Assembly: GCF_021155775.2 (NCBI RefSeq)
Contig: NC_060237.1
Coordinates: 312,501-376,500, forward strand
Source of the DNA: Neodiprion pinetum
Lineage: Eukaryota; Arthropoda; Insecta; Hymenoptera; Diprionidae
Direction: 5' to 3'
Length of the DNA: 64,000 nucleotides
Shown here: one piece after another, positions 40,915-55,472 of the stretch
How positions within the stretch are numbered: position 1 is the first letter of the stretch
How the letters are laid out: each line of letters starts with the position of its first letter
Translations under genes and position numbers: made by a program
The notes under the pieces: model-generated
What the model saw: the letters and a program-made list of their open reading frames with translations, nothing else
Told to the model about the DNA's origin: nothing
Databases searched by the model: none

Positions 40915-43191
40915 GCCTCTCCTCTCTCCGCTCGAACCCGGAGGAACGCATCGATCCCGTTGCTGATTAACTTTAAACTCAAACGCGATCGTGTCAACTC
41001 CGAAAACCGCTGCCGCAGCGGTGGGTATGCGCATTGGGATAAGTTTTGGCTTATACAAATGTCCCGCTAGGTATGCAGATGACCGGCAACCGTCTAAAGT
41101 AAACAAGAACCAATCCCTGAACAAATTAGAATGACAATTGCATCTCCATATACATCTCGTTCGAAATCTGCATACATAGAGTTAAGTCGCTTCTCTCCTG
41201 TATGCGCAGTTGGTTATTGTTATCCGCACAGCGCTGATTCTGTTAATTTTGTCGCGACTTAATAACGCACCGAGACGATTCAAATCTCTGAATTCATACG
41301 GACGGTGATGCTTGCCTGAACTTGTTTCAAGGCTTATCAGTCGATGCTTTATAAGCTTTTCTCCTGTGTCATTTATTTATTTTGCTGGTACAGAAGTCCG
41401 AATCGAACGTAAAGAACTTACGATTAAACCGAATCATTGAACGACTACGCACACCGTACACTGGGATGTAGATGATTTTTTTACACCGATGTAAGTGCAC
41501 TCATTGAATGTCCGATGCGAAGCAGGCGAGTTTGACTCACAGACTGAGCAAAACTTGAAGAGCAACCGTTCCTCAATTACGGTTTAATTAACTACCGCTT
41601 AATACCAGCCGTATCTGTAGCTGGTTTGCAGATTAATCTACCGCGAGGCGGAACGCACTCATGGGTGCATTACCGCGTAGTATTGAATAAAGGAGGAAAA
41701 AAACATGTATATACACATACATGTAAATGAAAACGAAAGTCCCGATTGATGCCTTTGAAGTTAATTAACACTTGAAACCGGTATGCTTTTGCAACGTGCG
41801 GACATACGTATAGGTATGTACATTCAAAGCGTGTCGAGCGCCGTTTCGCAGTTGACGATAACAGTTTGGTAATTATTATTAAACGCGTGTTTATTAACCT
41901 CGTTCGTAAATTGCATTATGTATATAATGGTAGAATATTTAATCGGGCGTCGTCACTTTTTATCGGACAATGCGCACGTGTTTCCGTGTACCCGAAAGTG
42001 CTGTCAAAATATTCCAATGCATAATAGAGGAGGTGGTATTATACCTGCGTACTAAAGCCATCCGGCCTGGAGAGCCGGGGGCGCTGAATCGCAGTGCAGA
42101 AATACGCGCTGCACGTTTGCGAAAATTAATCGTCCCGCGGTGATACGACGCCGGCTATACGGTAATTTCAGGGGACAGAACCCGCGCGTTACACGTACAG
42201 GTTGAGGTACGCGGTCAATTAATAGATGACCTCTCGTAAACCGTCCTACACCCTCCTCGGCCCCGTAAAAACTTCATCAAAACGCCGTGCTCGTACCCGC
42301 CGAGCCTGTAGTCAAACGGGTTTGACACGGATTCGTGTTTTATTAACGAAAAACGAACACCCTCTATTCACCTGTCCCTGTTGAAATGTCGAAAGCGGGG
42401 AAAATCGATGCAAGCCCTCCATCCCGGAGATCCGGAATATCTGGCTAGTTTTTAATGCGTTCTCTATTTATATTTCATCGAACTTCTTTTCCGAATAATA
42501 TAATATTCCGATGAGTTATAAACGAGTTATGTAGGACTGGCGAGCTTGCAGCAGCTCCGATCAAATTGCACGCATCAGACTCTCTTCGGTTAGACGCCTA
42601 TCAGCTGCACGGTCCGCTTAAAACTTACTGCAAACTAAAAAATTACGAAATGAAGACTAAGCAAATGCAGCTGCAAAGTTGATCCAGTTAAATTGGGTCA
42701 AAGCAATGTACCCAGAATATACCGAAACGAATAAAAATCGACAGATTCGCACGGAAAGAGCTGTATTACCAACAACATGTTGGAATCAGCCTGTACGTCT
42801 CGAAAAAAAAAAAAAATAACTTCAACCGTAACAGGTCGCTGGGCACGTCAACTTGGCTAAAAACTGTTAAACGAACTCCCTTTAGCGGCTTCAACCGTGT
42901 CCGAGCATGATTATTCCGACAGTAGGAGTCTCCAAACACTACCGATGGAAATACGAGCAGTGGAAAAAGGCAAGTTCGACAAGTTTCAAATACTAGAAAC
43001 TGAAGTGAAACAGAAAATTGGACGAATCTGATGAGAGAGAAGAAATAATACTAGTGAAAAGCGTGAAGAAATAACAGTGAGATAGCAAGAGTGAGATAAC
43101 GAGTGGGAAGCTCAGCATCATAAAATGACAGCAGATACTAGAACATGGAAGGAATCAACAGAGAAATGAATTTGTATTATGGTAAAAGAAT

Positions 43192-43376
43192 CGAATCGGC
43201 AGTGCATGAGGCATACTGTTAAAAATCAATTTTGCATTGCAGCGAATGAATTTTCGGTGTGGCCAAACTGTGGAAAATAATTTTGCAGTTTCGTGAAATG
43301 AATCTGCAGTGTGGCCATACTGCGAAAAATAATTTCGCCGTGTGGCGAAATGAATCCGCAGTGTGGTGAAATTATC
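43192..43376. repeat. 52-bp minisatellite, about 3.6 copies
   Basis: Units are 43192-43242 (51 bases), 43243-43294, 43295-43346 and a partial unit 43347-43376. Each unit carries GAATGAATC-like, GCAGTGTGG and ACTGNGAAAAATAATTT blocks. Copies 2 and 3 are the most alike; the first copy and the partial last copy are more diverged. No frame stays open across the array with the character of a protein repeat, so this is probably a non-coding tandem repeat. Confidence 0.85.
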
Positions 43377-46300
43377 CCGACGTGCGTTCGAGCTTTTTAA
43401 TTTACGTCAAAAAACAAGTTACATATACACGTAAGCTGCGTACGATTAATAAATGATTTGTTTGAAAATATATTCTGATTTGTCAAATATCAGTGTCAAG
43501 TGATTTGCGTGGAATTAATAACTTACGGACGAGGTGAGCTACTACTATTCGTCGAAATTCAAGGAAATATACGAGTTTTCAATGGATGAAAGATGCTTGA
43601 AAATTGAACGCGTTACAGATATTATTAAATGCTATTCCGATCACAATTCACAGCTTTTCATTCTTCTTTCACGCTAAAAGCGATAATATTTATTTATTTA
43701 TTTTTTTATATAAATCTCACTACATCTCAACTCGGTCATAGGTTCGAAGCCTCTTCTCGTCTCTATACTCTTTTGTCTGAAATGTGCACCCGATACATCC
43801 TTGAAAAGGAATAAATCTGGCACTCTTTCCATGCAGTCTCGATGTATTTGTCATTCACCCTCGAGGTTTGCGCCGTGATCTTCACCTGACGATATGAGTC
43901 ATGCGAGGGTTGACGAGAGGCCTCTTCGAGGGGGATCGGCGCGATTGCTTTCCGCTTTTTCAAAGCTGAGCATCTCGTCGCGTCGCGACGACGCCGAGTG
44001 CGGATCGAGCATTCCCACCGGAAGTACACGTAAGCCGAGGTCTTGGCGTGAAATTGAAATTCCTTTTACAGAGGAAGAAGCCAGGTACCTTATCACGTCC
44101 ATCAACGAGCCTCTTTCTTCTATTCCACACTTTTACGCAGCATGCTTTACCGCTCGGCTATGCCCATCTACGCGAGTATCGTTGAGCAAACTTTTTATCG
44201 AGTATGCGATCGAAAAGAATACATCCCATTCGATAACTCTGCAAACCTGTACACAACGCTGCATTGGAATATTAAAAGTTTCTCTCGGGGAATGAAAAGA
44301 GTGCGATGCGGGAAAAGTCGGTCGTTCGAAACACGTCCGGGAAGGACGTTACTCGCAGAATTCGAAGCGACTTGAAACAAGGAACGAATCCCTCTCGCAC
44401 CAAGCTCACAACTCTCAAAGTCCAATTGTGGCCTCTGTCCAGCGCGCAATTTTAAATTGTCCGTTTTCCAGCGCGAGATATCTCTTCTACGACGAAACAG
44501 TATCGATTCCGGAAACGAGTTCAGCACGTGCGGTAAGAGAGTGACAATGAAGCTGTATAAAAAGCTCCAGGCTTATATAATAATAGACGCAATCGTCCCA
44601 ATCGAGATAAGTACAGGCAAAAATTTTGCAAGCATTTGGTTCACCTGGTGAAAGTGAGAAAAAATTCGGAATCGTTGGTAAAACGCGGAAAAACACTTCG
44701 AAGGGTTTCATCTTCGCAGGATCATTCCAAATTCGCTAAATGGTACGGAATGCATTCGGTTCGGAATACTGGTAGCGTTCAACACGATTCCCGTAATCAC
44801 CCATACGTGCCTTGGGATATACGGATAACGGTGAAAGACTTTTTCTCAAGGCACAAAACGCTTCGAGAAATCTTTTCCGAAAATAACCAATGCTCGCTGG
44901 TCTAGTCTACAAAAAAAAGATAGAGGGCGTAAACTCTTTGACACCTCAAATCAGGCAGGACGTAAAAACATATCACAGATCGTATATAAAATCTGCTGAC
45001 AGCGCACATCACGCCAACGTTACCGATGAAAGCTGAAAAGTTTGGGTTAGTTTATACGTGGAAACAGTAGATCAAATAAAATCGACCGAGCATACATGCA
45101 GCCTGAAACCTAAAACTAGGAAATGCATCGTAACTTTGCACTTTCGTATTCGAGCGTTTTGTTTATTTTGACAGTGAAAATTTTCGTCAGTAGTCGTCGA
45201 GAATAATTCCTTTTTCACTCGTGTTTTTCTTTTTTTCTCCATCAACCGGATTTCATCTTGGAAGAAGACTCGCGCACATAAATATTTCGTTTCGAGTCGG
45301 GTACGCCTCACGCTGCATGAGCTCGGTAGCTCAAAAATGTATTACACGAGTATGGCGTTTCGAATCACGCGACAGCAACGATCGTGCACAATTTACGTCA
45401 AGAGTGTAACCTTATCGTACCTACATTCCGCGTCTAAAAATATAAGAGCCACGGGACAGATCTCAGATCCCACCGACCGTGCATTATAAATACGTAATTC
45501 CCCTTCCGCCGGGCGTGGATGTTTTCGGTGCTCGTCTCGATAAGGCGAAATTGGAAAGGATTTATTTCTGAACGGACTTGAATTAATTAACTCCTCTGTT
45601 TCCCTCTTTCCCCGAACAGATTTGCGCGTGTAATTGATCCGAACGACACGTTGAGCTGAAACGGAGATTAAATAATAAAACGGATTTCGTCGTGTGAATA
45701 TAACAGGGATATCGAACGGGACGGTTATGAAAGAGCTTAGGAAACGGTGACTGAGTCTTTTTCCCGGCTTTCGGAAAGGCCGTGACCTTTGGTATTCGCT
45801 CAGGTTCCGCATGGGCTAATTCTCACTCAAATTTCTTATGCAAATTATAGAGGTTTTATCAGGCGTTTATTTTCCCCTCCAAATTATTTATACAACTTAG
45901 TCGATACAGCCACAGCTCTGCGCAGTAGCTTTTGTACAACTCACGAACAATATAATAGAAGCCGAGCCGACGATCAAGATCATTCCTCGCCGAACATAGG
46001 ACTGTATATCATAGATAAGGTCGGCCCGACATGAGTTGGTACCTCGGCCTTTGCCGCCACCTTTCTCCTTTCTTTTTTTGTTCGTCCTTTTTTTTTTTTT
46101 TTTCTTTTTTCAATTAAATTTACGATATCACAGGTGTTCGTTCCCGACTCGCTTATGGGTAAGATAGGAGCCGCAGAACCCCGGGCTACCGTATTTTTAC
46201 TCGGCAGGTTGGATATCTTGGTTTGGATAGTGTCTAGATACAATAATTGTACACAATTGGTAACTATCACCGGGATAAATAGGATATATTTTTGAAACCA

Positions 46301-46692
46301 AAGCTTGAAAATAAGGTTTAGTGGAATTATGATGAAACAGATGGTCGGGAGAGTTGGAACGTCGCGGTCACGTATACGCTCTGAAAAAACCACCGGTAAA
46401 ACGTGTTCATGCTCGTACTGTATATCATCACGTTTTTTTCCCGTTCGCGTCATCACACGCTCGATTAAATTCCAACGGATTAAAATACCTGGAAAGCATG
46501 TTATACCTAACCCGTATTCAGTCCGAGGTGATATTATGAGTTTCTATAACCGTCACGTTCGCAAATCATAACGGCAAAATGAAAATAAAGGTTAAAAGTA
46601 CCAAGAACTGTCAATCGAATTATCAAATACGCAGCCATAAAATCTATGCCAGGTAATGGGATCACTTTGGTTGATTAGCAAGTTAGCCTCCC

Positions 46693-46717
46693 GGAATTCC
46701 TGAATTCCTGAATTCCT
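46693..46717 (+). repeat. GAATTCCT tandem, three copies
   Basis: Three 8-base units, each containing an EcoRI-type GAATTC palindrome. Confidence 0.85.
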
Positions 46718-48544
46718 AACTCCACGAATCCGACAGACTCTCGAGCCCTTCACCTACGCTTACCTGCATCGGTAAAGTTACAGCCTGAAGCCTGCGAGCT
46801 TTCGGCAAAGTGGAAGCTTCCGTGAGTCTAGCAGAGAGTGCGGGAGCCGCACAGGATACACGTTTGCTCGAAAGCTATCCCTGGTGAATTCGGTGCGGGT
46901 GAGTATCGTGTGACGGATTCCCTCAAGATCGATTCCCTCTCAAGCGCAGCCTCCGTGTTACCTCCGCTTTCCTCCGGTTTCCTACCAATATTATACGCCC
47001 TCGCGATTGCCGATGAAATTTCGAAGTGCTAGGGAATCATCAAGCAGGACACGACTCGGATCCCACCGTGATTCTTGGTAATTATTCTCGATCTTTTGCG
47101 GTGAGACGAGGTCCTGGAGGTTCGGGAATCATCAGCCTTGCCGAACGTGTCGAGCAGCCGAATGGCAAATCAGCCGCAGGGGTAGAAATGGCCACCAAAG
47201 GAAAAGCCCGCGGATTTTGCCTCGACGTTTCACGGACCTCTTCGATGTTAATACCTGCTCCGAGGTCGGGTATTAATTTAAAATAACTAATCTGGAGACT
47301 GCACGTTCCCGTCTGACCTGTACCTGCAACATCTGCCGCTTTTACCCTTGTTCCCAACTCCGCGGGAAGTTTGACATCCCACAGGGTCAGTTCGTGTCTC
47401 GCGTCCTTTACGTGGATGTAATATTTATTGCGTGGACAAGCAATTGGCGGAACAGGAATAAGAGGGACTGACCAAAGTTCAACGACAGTTGGACTGATTT
47501 CGGCGTTTTGTGATCATAATTTAATGTCGCTCTCGATTCTGGCTGAATCTGTTCTCGCAAATGCATTTTCTATAATTCTGTTTTATTCTTTCAACGAATA
47601 CGTGTGAAAAAGTATCGTGAATAGTTTTACTTCTGTAGGGAGTATGATTCGTGTAAATTGAAATTTTGTAAAAGGTATTCCGGCTTGAATATCATTCGAA
47701 CGATAAGTAGGTATAATCGTCCAGCAAATATGACGATTGATTATGATTATTATCTTCGTTGATATTCAATCCATTTCACCTGTTCCTCCAGCTAGCCAAC
47801 ACCTGATATTAAGAGCAAGAATTACGCGAGAAAATGAAGTTTTGCGTTTTGTTTCCCTTGCGAATAGGATGATGAGGGAAAAGGCGAGCCGTGTGCAATC
47901 AGACACCCCTCCCCTGCAAACAATTCATTCTTTCATTTCATTTCATTCCTTTCCAGGGTATAGTTCACGGCCAACGCCGACGCCTCCGTCCTTGCGTTCA
48001 GAAGTTCCACTCGCCGGCGAAGATTAAAACGGTCGGGATAATGAGAAGTTTTACTCTGCTCGTACACGTACATACGTATACCTCCCTCCCGTTGCACCGT
48101 ATTTCATAAGCACGTCCCGTATTTTATTACCCAACACTACATCATTCCGGTAGAATTCACCCTCCTGCGACTGTTTTCTGCTATGATTATTGCCATAGCG
48201 AAGCCACGGATAATTGAGCCAGGGATATCCGGTTCCCGAGATTCTGAGGAAGTGCAGCGTACGAACTTCGCCGTAAGGCAATCTGCTCCCTCTTTCCCCT
48301 CCAGCTATTATTCTCGGGTCGAGAGACGGCTAACGAGAAAACTGGAATACGTTGCGGCTTTGGATAGCGAAGAAAAACTATCTAAGAGTGCCCAGGGGGG
48401 CTTCTTGCTCCCGATAACCCGCTAAACTATTACGATAGTCACGCTATCGCCTAGGTTTGATAGGCTCCGGAGTCTGAGAGGCAGTGCTTGCTGAGACCTC
48501 GGAATCGCCGCTTATCTCTTATCGAAAGAAGAGAGAACAAGGGC

Positions 48545-48559
48545 GGGGGGGGGGGGGGG
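48545..48559 (+). repeat. Poly-G tract, 15 G
   Basis: Run of G preceded by GGGC and followed by AGTGGGAG. Confidence 0.95.
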
Positions 48560-51500
48560 AGTGGGAGCGAGAGGTAGAAAGAAGAAGCGCTAGTAATTGA
48601 CATACCTATTAGATTTATCCTCTGTACAGAGAAGCCGGAAGCTTCGATTAATCAACAGCTGTTACAAAAACGTAGACGTACATTTGGGAGTTTTTGCCAG
48701 GCGTAACGCAAGGTAATAGAGGTTGAATAGTGTTGTAAAAGCCGAGTTTGAGAGAAACGGGAAGAACGATTAATCTGTGACAAGTTTTTATCAGGGAATC
48801 TGTCGCTGGCGTAAAATTACATCTGGGAGTTGACAATGGTTCTTTGGCGTAGCAGCATTTGGAGTCGGTTCTGTGGATAACAGCCAGGACGTGTGAAAGA
48901 CGAGGACTTGGTAGTTGCGGGTTATACACAGTACGAAAATTATAGAGCAAAGAAGACGGACCTCGCATGCGTCCGTTCCAAACGGGAAGCTGGATGAAAA
49001 TTTCTCGCAGCGGGGAATTCCTCCATTTCCGGCGTATTTGCGTTCGACGGCTGCTTGGGCGCGGGGAGGAAGATCCACCGGCGGTGTTTCCGCAGGCGAA
49101 AGTAAGTTGTTTCGCCTTATCGCCGCCCGGCAAGAGGCATCTCGCACCCCGTGCGGTAACGTAAAATAAACATATACCTACCTTTGCATACTTTGAGTTT
49201 GCAGAATCGATCCTCGGCCTCGTTCCCTGAATTTTTTCTTCACTCCCCGACGCGCTTGCCGTTGTCGCGAAAAGAGCGACGTTGCACTCTATCTCTCATC
49301 GCTCCGTAATCTCCGGTACCCATAAATCGACTGCGGAACGATAGCTCGCCTTTAATGATTGTCATTATCCCGGTTCGATGCGCCGGCACGCCGCTTCGCT
49401 GAGTAATATTACGGCAACGTGATAAAATATCACATTGTCCGTCTGACAGGCTACACCCTACAACGCTATTAACCCGATCCTCCGACCGTCGCGACGCCTT
49501 TGCGTACGTGGACCCGTATTCCCTGTGTCAACTTGACTGCAGTATCGATGCACAGGCGGGCAAGGAGAAAGCTCGATCATACGTCGCTGCTTCGTATACC
49601 TTGCGTTGAGGTGATGCGGTACTCCTATTTCGGTAACAAAAATTGTCATCCAAATTTCTCCGAGACGACTGATCTTTCGGATAAAAGGCGAGAACAGTCA
49701 ACTGCGGAATTGTTAGGCACGGCTTGCTATTCATTGGCGAAAGATTAATTGTACCAACGATACAAAAAACAAAAATATCCCGACATATACGTGAGTCCGT
49801 AATGTGTGTACGTAAAAATAAATAAAAAATATTACAATAATGGGTAGCGACCTGTGAATATTTTTTGGTGACACTTTAGGAACAAAAAGTAAAATAAAAT
49901 AAAGCTGAAAACTGAACCACCCTATTAAAATATCCGTCTGCATTTCACACCGATCGATAATAACCCAGCACATGCATCTTTCGGCACGACGCGACGCGAC
50001 GGTCCCGGGTCGGAAGGGACGATACCGAGGGACACGTTACTCGCTGACGAAGCTAATACGGAAGACGATAAACTCGCGTTGAAATATCCGTTTGATAGGT
50101 CTTGGACGAGGTTTGGCCCGGCGTTGGATGCCCAGACGGGGTGCAATCAGCGGCAACAATGTGTCGGAAACGATTGAAGCCAGGGCTGCGTGTGTTCGCG
50201 GTGGCTTAACGACCAAACTACGCCAGCATGCATCGCGCAAAAAGCTCGCACCACTTTCACGGCGAACAGAATCTCGTCGGCCGCCGCCAGTAGCGCAGGG
50301 AGCCGGGGAAACCGGGAGGCAATTTACAATTATAACCGCATGTAGCATTCGTGACGAATTTCTGTGACGGCCCCCGCATTTTCTCGGAACCGCTCCACCA
50401 GGTGCGAGGTGTTGACTTCCCGGCGTTCTCAACGTCCTCTCCTCCGTACAGCAGCGACCCAACCATAAGCACCACAATGGCTGCGCCCTCGCGGCACGAA
50501 TCGACGCCGCCGCCGCCTCCGGTGGCAGTGCAAGGTTGGCTTCTGATCGGCGTAAACTTCGCTGCCCTTTCGTGATTACAATTCATTGAACGCGAGACCC
50601 GCGCACCGCGGCTGAGTGTAAACATGCATATGCATACCTCAGTTAATTGCCGAACAAATATAGTCCAGGCTTATTGCACGATGCTGCAGAGCTACCTCAA
50701 CGCCGGCACACGTCCCTCATCACCGAGCCGTGACGTAGGCATCGTAGGTGCGAATCGGGAAGTATTCTGGCGCACGGCTGTCAAAAATCTCCGCAATCGT
50801 CATTTTCATAACCTGCGAAATGTATTAGTTTTGTCGTAAAATCGGAATACCCGTGGTATAAAGAACTTTCGATTCTGTTGGTATCGTTGTTTGAAGTCTT
50901 CACCTGAATTCGGAATTCCGAGCCGAATTTCACTTCTGGTGAATACATTGTATACAATACGTGTACAATGCGAACCCGGGACCGAAGCCAAGAAGATTAT
51001 TAGATCTGCGGTAGGTATATAACTTGTCGTGTAATTCACGAGTTGACAACCGAAAATTTTGGCAACGCTGAAAATCCCTGAACTCGCCCGGTTCATTGTG
51101 TATGTGTATACAATATATATTATTATATATATATCATATATATACTTGTATAGGCTTCGTTCTACTTATTCAGCCGCAGCCGACAAAGTGGAAGTGCAAA
51201 TACACACACCGCGCTTGGAAGAGGCAACAATTTCTTGTCTAGCCGGTTGTTTGCCTCAAGTTCCGGCCGGCACACAATTCCCGGGACGGAGACCTTCCGA
51301 CCAATTTTACAAATTCTTACCGCTTGCCGCGTCACGTGCCGCTCAAAGTAGCTTGATGTACCTACACATTCCCGCAGTACTTGTATAAATTTCAATCCCG
51401 GTTGTTAGTACCGTACCGTTGCAATGTTCTGACTCGAGCATTCGAAATTGCACTTCGTCACTCACCACAATTATGTATTCTTGTGTCATAACTCAGTCTA

Positions 51501-54125
51501 TCGAACAGTCTTCTCGTACTCATCGTCAGTCTAGGTAATTTAACTTCCAGACTAGTAGTGAGTGTCAGTCATTGGGCAGCCACAATGCGAATCCTGTGTT
51601 ATATAATCGACACTCGGTATGTCATTTCTGACAAAACTTACAATTAGAATCAGCGTTTCGTACTTACTAAAAATGTGCATAGGAACATTTCCAAACGATA
51701 TAATGCAAATTCAAGCTGTTGCTCGCATCCATTGGTAACTACTTATTGCAAAGTTGATCGACAACCAATCGTTTTGGAATACTGGGATGAAATTATTGCA
51801 GTCCACGCGCTCGTCGTTCAAATTATTATTAGCTATTCGAAATCGTGATACGGCCCATGAAAAATCAGATAATAGTTATTGATTCGAGCAGCTCGAATGT
51901 AAGCTTTTGTCCACCTGTCAGTTGAAAGGTGACGTTTGAAAGTTGTATCAGACAGTGAGTATCACATACGCCGCGAGGAGAATACAAATTTATACACACA
52001 CATGTGTATACGACTGAAGATATCGTCGGTGGAATTTTATGAATTCGGCAACAGGTTCGGCGGCGTTGCGAGGCAGAACCGGGCCCCCATTGTTGCCCAG
52101 GGAAGAAAGGAGGACGCGAAGGTTCTTTCACACACATATTGACACTTAGTTCCCTCGCGTGACAAGATCTGTATTAGCCATTTGTCGCGTATGCGTGTGC
52201 GGGCCTGCAGGTACGGTACGGCTCTATCTGCGTTACAGATCTTGGCTGAATACGGGCGAGAGGAAATCACGGACAAAAGAGACAATGGCGTCTCGCCCAG
52301 GCCGTGACGCAAACTCGAGAGCCCCGGTACAGATTCGGCCATGTAGGCAGGGAGAGCATCGCGAGACCCCTTTATCTGCCCCGGTGATAAAATATACATA
52401 ACAACGTACACGCTGTGTGTTTGCAGTATACGTATACGTTGTAATCCGCGAGCACGGAGTGCCATGTATCGCCATCTGGCGTTGGTAATAATCTTACCGA
52501 CGATACGTTATTCATAATGTTACTAACAACGCGTAACTCCTGTCCTAGTTCAAGTCGTGGATACAAATGGCTTCGCGGTGGTTCCATGCACCTGCAACCC
52601 TTGCTGCAGATTATCCCGCTGCTGTCCGGATTCGAAACATCGTATTGGCCACCACTCGAGACTTCTGACCGTTGTAATCTCTGTATTTAGCCAAACGCGA
52701 CAAGGGTCGGACCCTCCGACATTCGAAGAAAAGCGTCCTCGATCCCCTCTCATTTCTGAAATTACACACCCTTCGTTTTGTGCCCGCGTTCGCTATGTCG
52801 AACACGTGAAATGGATGAAAAGAGAACTTCTGTCTACAAGTTGGATCTGTTGCCCCGCGGTGCGTGTTGATCGGTAATTCTCGTTTCTATTATCGCTGCC
52901 TGCGAAAGGAGAGTTCCTTGACTGTTTTGCGCCGAGACCGGTCAACTCGTGCAATATTGCAGGTCGCGTGATCTCTGACTTTGGTACTCGAGGTTCTCCG
53001 ATCGAGTACAATGGCAAGGCGTGCCCGGAGGCGCTGTTAATCGGACGGTGAATGGAAAAGGGGTGGTGGGCGCAGCCTGCCTTTGCAGTCGGGTAAATAA
53101 CTACAGCCTCTTACGACTCTTCCGGGATTCATTCGTTTGTTTTCTTTAGCACGGGACCAGCATCAACAGTCCCTGGGGACCATTCGTCAGTTTAATAATT
53201 GAACAGATCGGGAAGCTCCTGCAGTGCAGCCGGACTCGGTGTAGCTAAGCCCGGATGATCACGAGCCACCTAATTGAACCATAAGTAATGAAAGATTCAA
53301 TCGCATTCCCTGAAATAGAAACGTCTTTTTCGATAATTAAACAGCAAATAAGACAAGGGCTCGGGAGATTAACACCAGCACTTCGTTAACGCTTTCCTAC
53401 AATGCTTTGGTTGTGGAACGAGTGAAGCAGAACTCGATGTTGTTACGTCGTTTTGTAAACCAAAGCAAGCGAATGAAAATGAACGCAAACCAGGGCGAGA
53501 ACCACCCTTAACTTCCAGGTACCGCAGTTTGACGGTAAAGATTTATTGGAAGAATCAAGGGAGACGGAAGTAGGTAACTCATCTCCATAATTTACATCGT
53601 GCGCCTTGGGAAGGTTGGTGCATCCGTATCTGTAAAGGGAGATTTGAAGGAGAATAAGACAAGGCGCATCATCGAGTCAACCGATGGCCGTGATAGGTCA
53701 GCGGGGAAATTCGAACGTGGCATGTAGGGAGAACGTGTATAGAAAAAGCGAAATAAGTGTACCATCCGTAAAATGAATCGGTAAAACGAAGCGGAAACGA
53801 GAAAGCTGTTGCTCCGCACTAGAAGCGTATCTGGATATCTTGATCATGTGAGCTGGAAACTGAATTTCCGGAAAGGACAAGTTGGATAGGGACGACATGT
53901 ATTTGATAATTTTGAGTTGCGAAAATCTTTTGGCAGGCAGGGCGAGGGTTGTGGCAAAACAGGGAGGGGAGTCTTCTTGCCAGACCCTGCAGATGTTTGC
54001 CCGCAAACTTTCCTTACGGTTGGCCAACTATAAATCTTCATCCTCGGACAAGACTTGAAAACTTACCGAGTTGAAAACTCATTTCATTAATGCGCTCACC
54101 CTCTCGCGTCTACGGAGCTCTTTCT

Positions 54126-54165
54126 CGTTCGTTCGTTCGTTCGTTCGTTCGTTCGTTCGTTCGTT
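54126..54165 (+). repeat. (CGTT)10 microsatellite
   Basis: Ten perfect CGTT units, complementary to the motif at 18.6 kb. Confidence 0.95.
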
Positions 54166-55426
54166 ACGAATTCAAAGTCACTGTAGGGATGAGCAACGGT
54201 TCAGCTGATTGTAAGGTATGAGAAAAAATGTTTAGTTTTCTTCCTTCCCTCTCGGTTCTTTCCCCCGGACGATTCGTGACCCTCGTACAAAATGCCAACC
54301 CTCGAATCGCATATTCACATTTAATTTCCTATCCCTGATGCAGAATGAGATATTTGTCATGCGAACCTGTGCGTTTCAATTCTTTCAGATAGGCGTTGCT
54401 CTGTCCTGGTCGCGGGTCGTTCCGATTAAATAATTACAACGCAGACGACCGCTTCTGCGCAATGTATGTATCCTGAATGATGCAGCAGATCCCTCGGAAT
54501 TGAAACTTGATTGCCACGGTACTTGTTTCTACGTTGGTGCGGGCTGTTGCTGCCCGGTGGAATTTGCGGTTTCGTTTGGATCGCATCAAAGCCTACCGCA
54601 GTCTCCTGCAAACTGCAGGAACTGGGAAACAGGTGGGGGTAATCGATATTCGTTGAATTCAACGATTTGCTGACCTCGCGCCACGTCTCACGCTCTATTC
54701 TGCACCCTCCCCTTCAGGGCCAGGAATATTTAATAGAACTCAGGACGTGACACGGGTCTGGAAAAATATGGAAGCCAATGTCTTCTACCTTCGGTTATCG
54801 ATGCTCCAAGTTTTATTCTGGTTTACGGCAATAAGTTGAGCCTTGAATAATATTTGTTCGAGTATCGTACGTGAAGGTGGATGGAAAAAGTTGCTCCAAA
54901 GTGTTTTATACCGTTCTGTGGAAAGTAATTGGAGATACGTTCGATAAAACGGACCTACCTATAAAATTCTGATCAATGTCCACCGCCGTATACTGCAAGG
55001 CATTCGAATCACAAGTTATACAGCCAAGAGTGCGTTATACAGGCGGGGATAAGGGTGGGCATGCGCAGAGGATGTTCTCGCAAGCAATTTTGGTGGCGGC
55101 ACTTCAGGTGTCAAGTTGCTATTTGTAATCAAAGCATTTCGCAAAGTGGAAGACGCGCTGAAAGCATCCGAACCATGGCGTTACACAACCCGGGGCGGTT
55201 GTTTGCGTCAAACGAATTCCACCCGCTCCAGAGGATTCTTTTCTCGCGGCGCGATGCCGCTGCGAAAAGACAAGGGGTCGAGACCAGATGTTAGATGAAA
55301 CGTTTTGCTCGCGGTGTGCGAGCCCAAGGCTCATGCTGATAAGTGGTGCCGTACAAGGGAAAGGAAAACACGGCTCGAATCACGAGGGAATAAAACGAGA
55401 AGAGGAAATGGTACAGAAAACGAGAT

Positions 55427-55472
55427 ATACCTGTATACCTATATACCTATATACCTATATACCTATATATAC
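55427..55472 (+). repeat. 10-bp tandem repeat (ACCTATATAC)
   Basis: About four and a half copies. The first reads ACCTGTATAC, the others are identical. Confidence 0.9.

Larger units (their letters stand above)
33462..43191. other. No gene recognised; one candidate exon noted
   Basis: Contains the possible LINE end at 35.4 kb, small repeats and two short hairpins at 37345-37447. The segment 38175-38429 starts after an acceptor-like CCTTTCAG, stays open for 85 codons and ends at a donor-like CAG/GTTGAC. It is treated under findings because no family is recognisable. Confidence 0.5.

Noticed and set aside
45980..46456. 158-codon minus-strand frame with a hydrophobic stretch and Lys-rich tail
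   Set aside because: The Lys-rich part comes from a polypyrimidine tract. The hydrophobic part matches no family, and no promoter or splice support is seen.
48648..49133. 161-codon minus-strand frame
   Set aside because: No domain; a second frame is open over the same bases.
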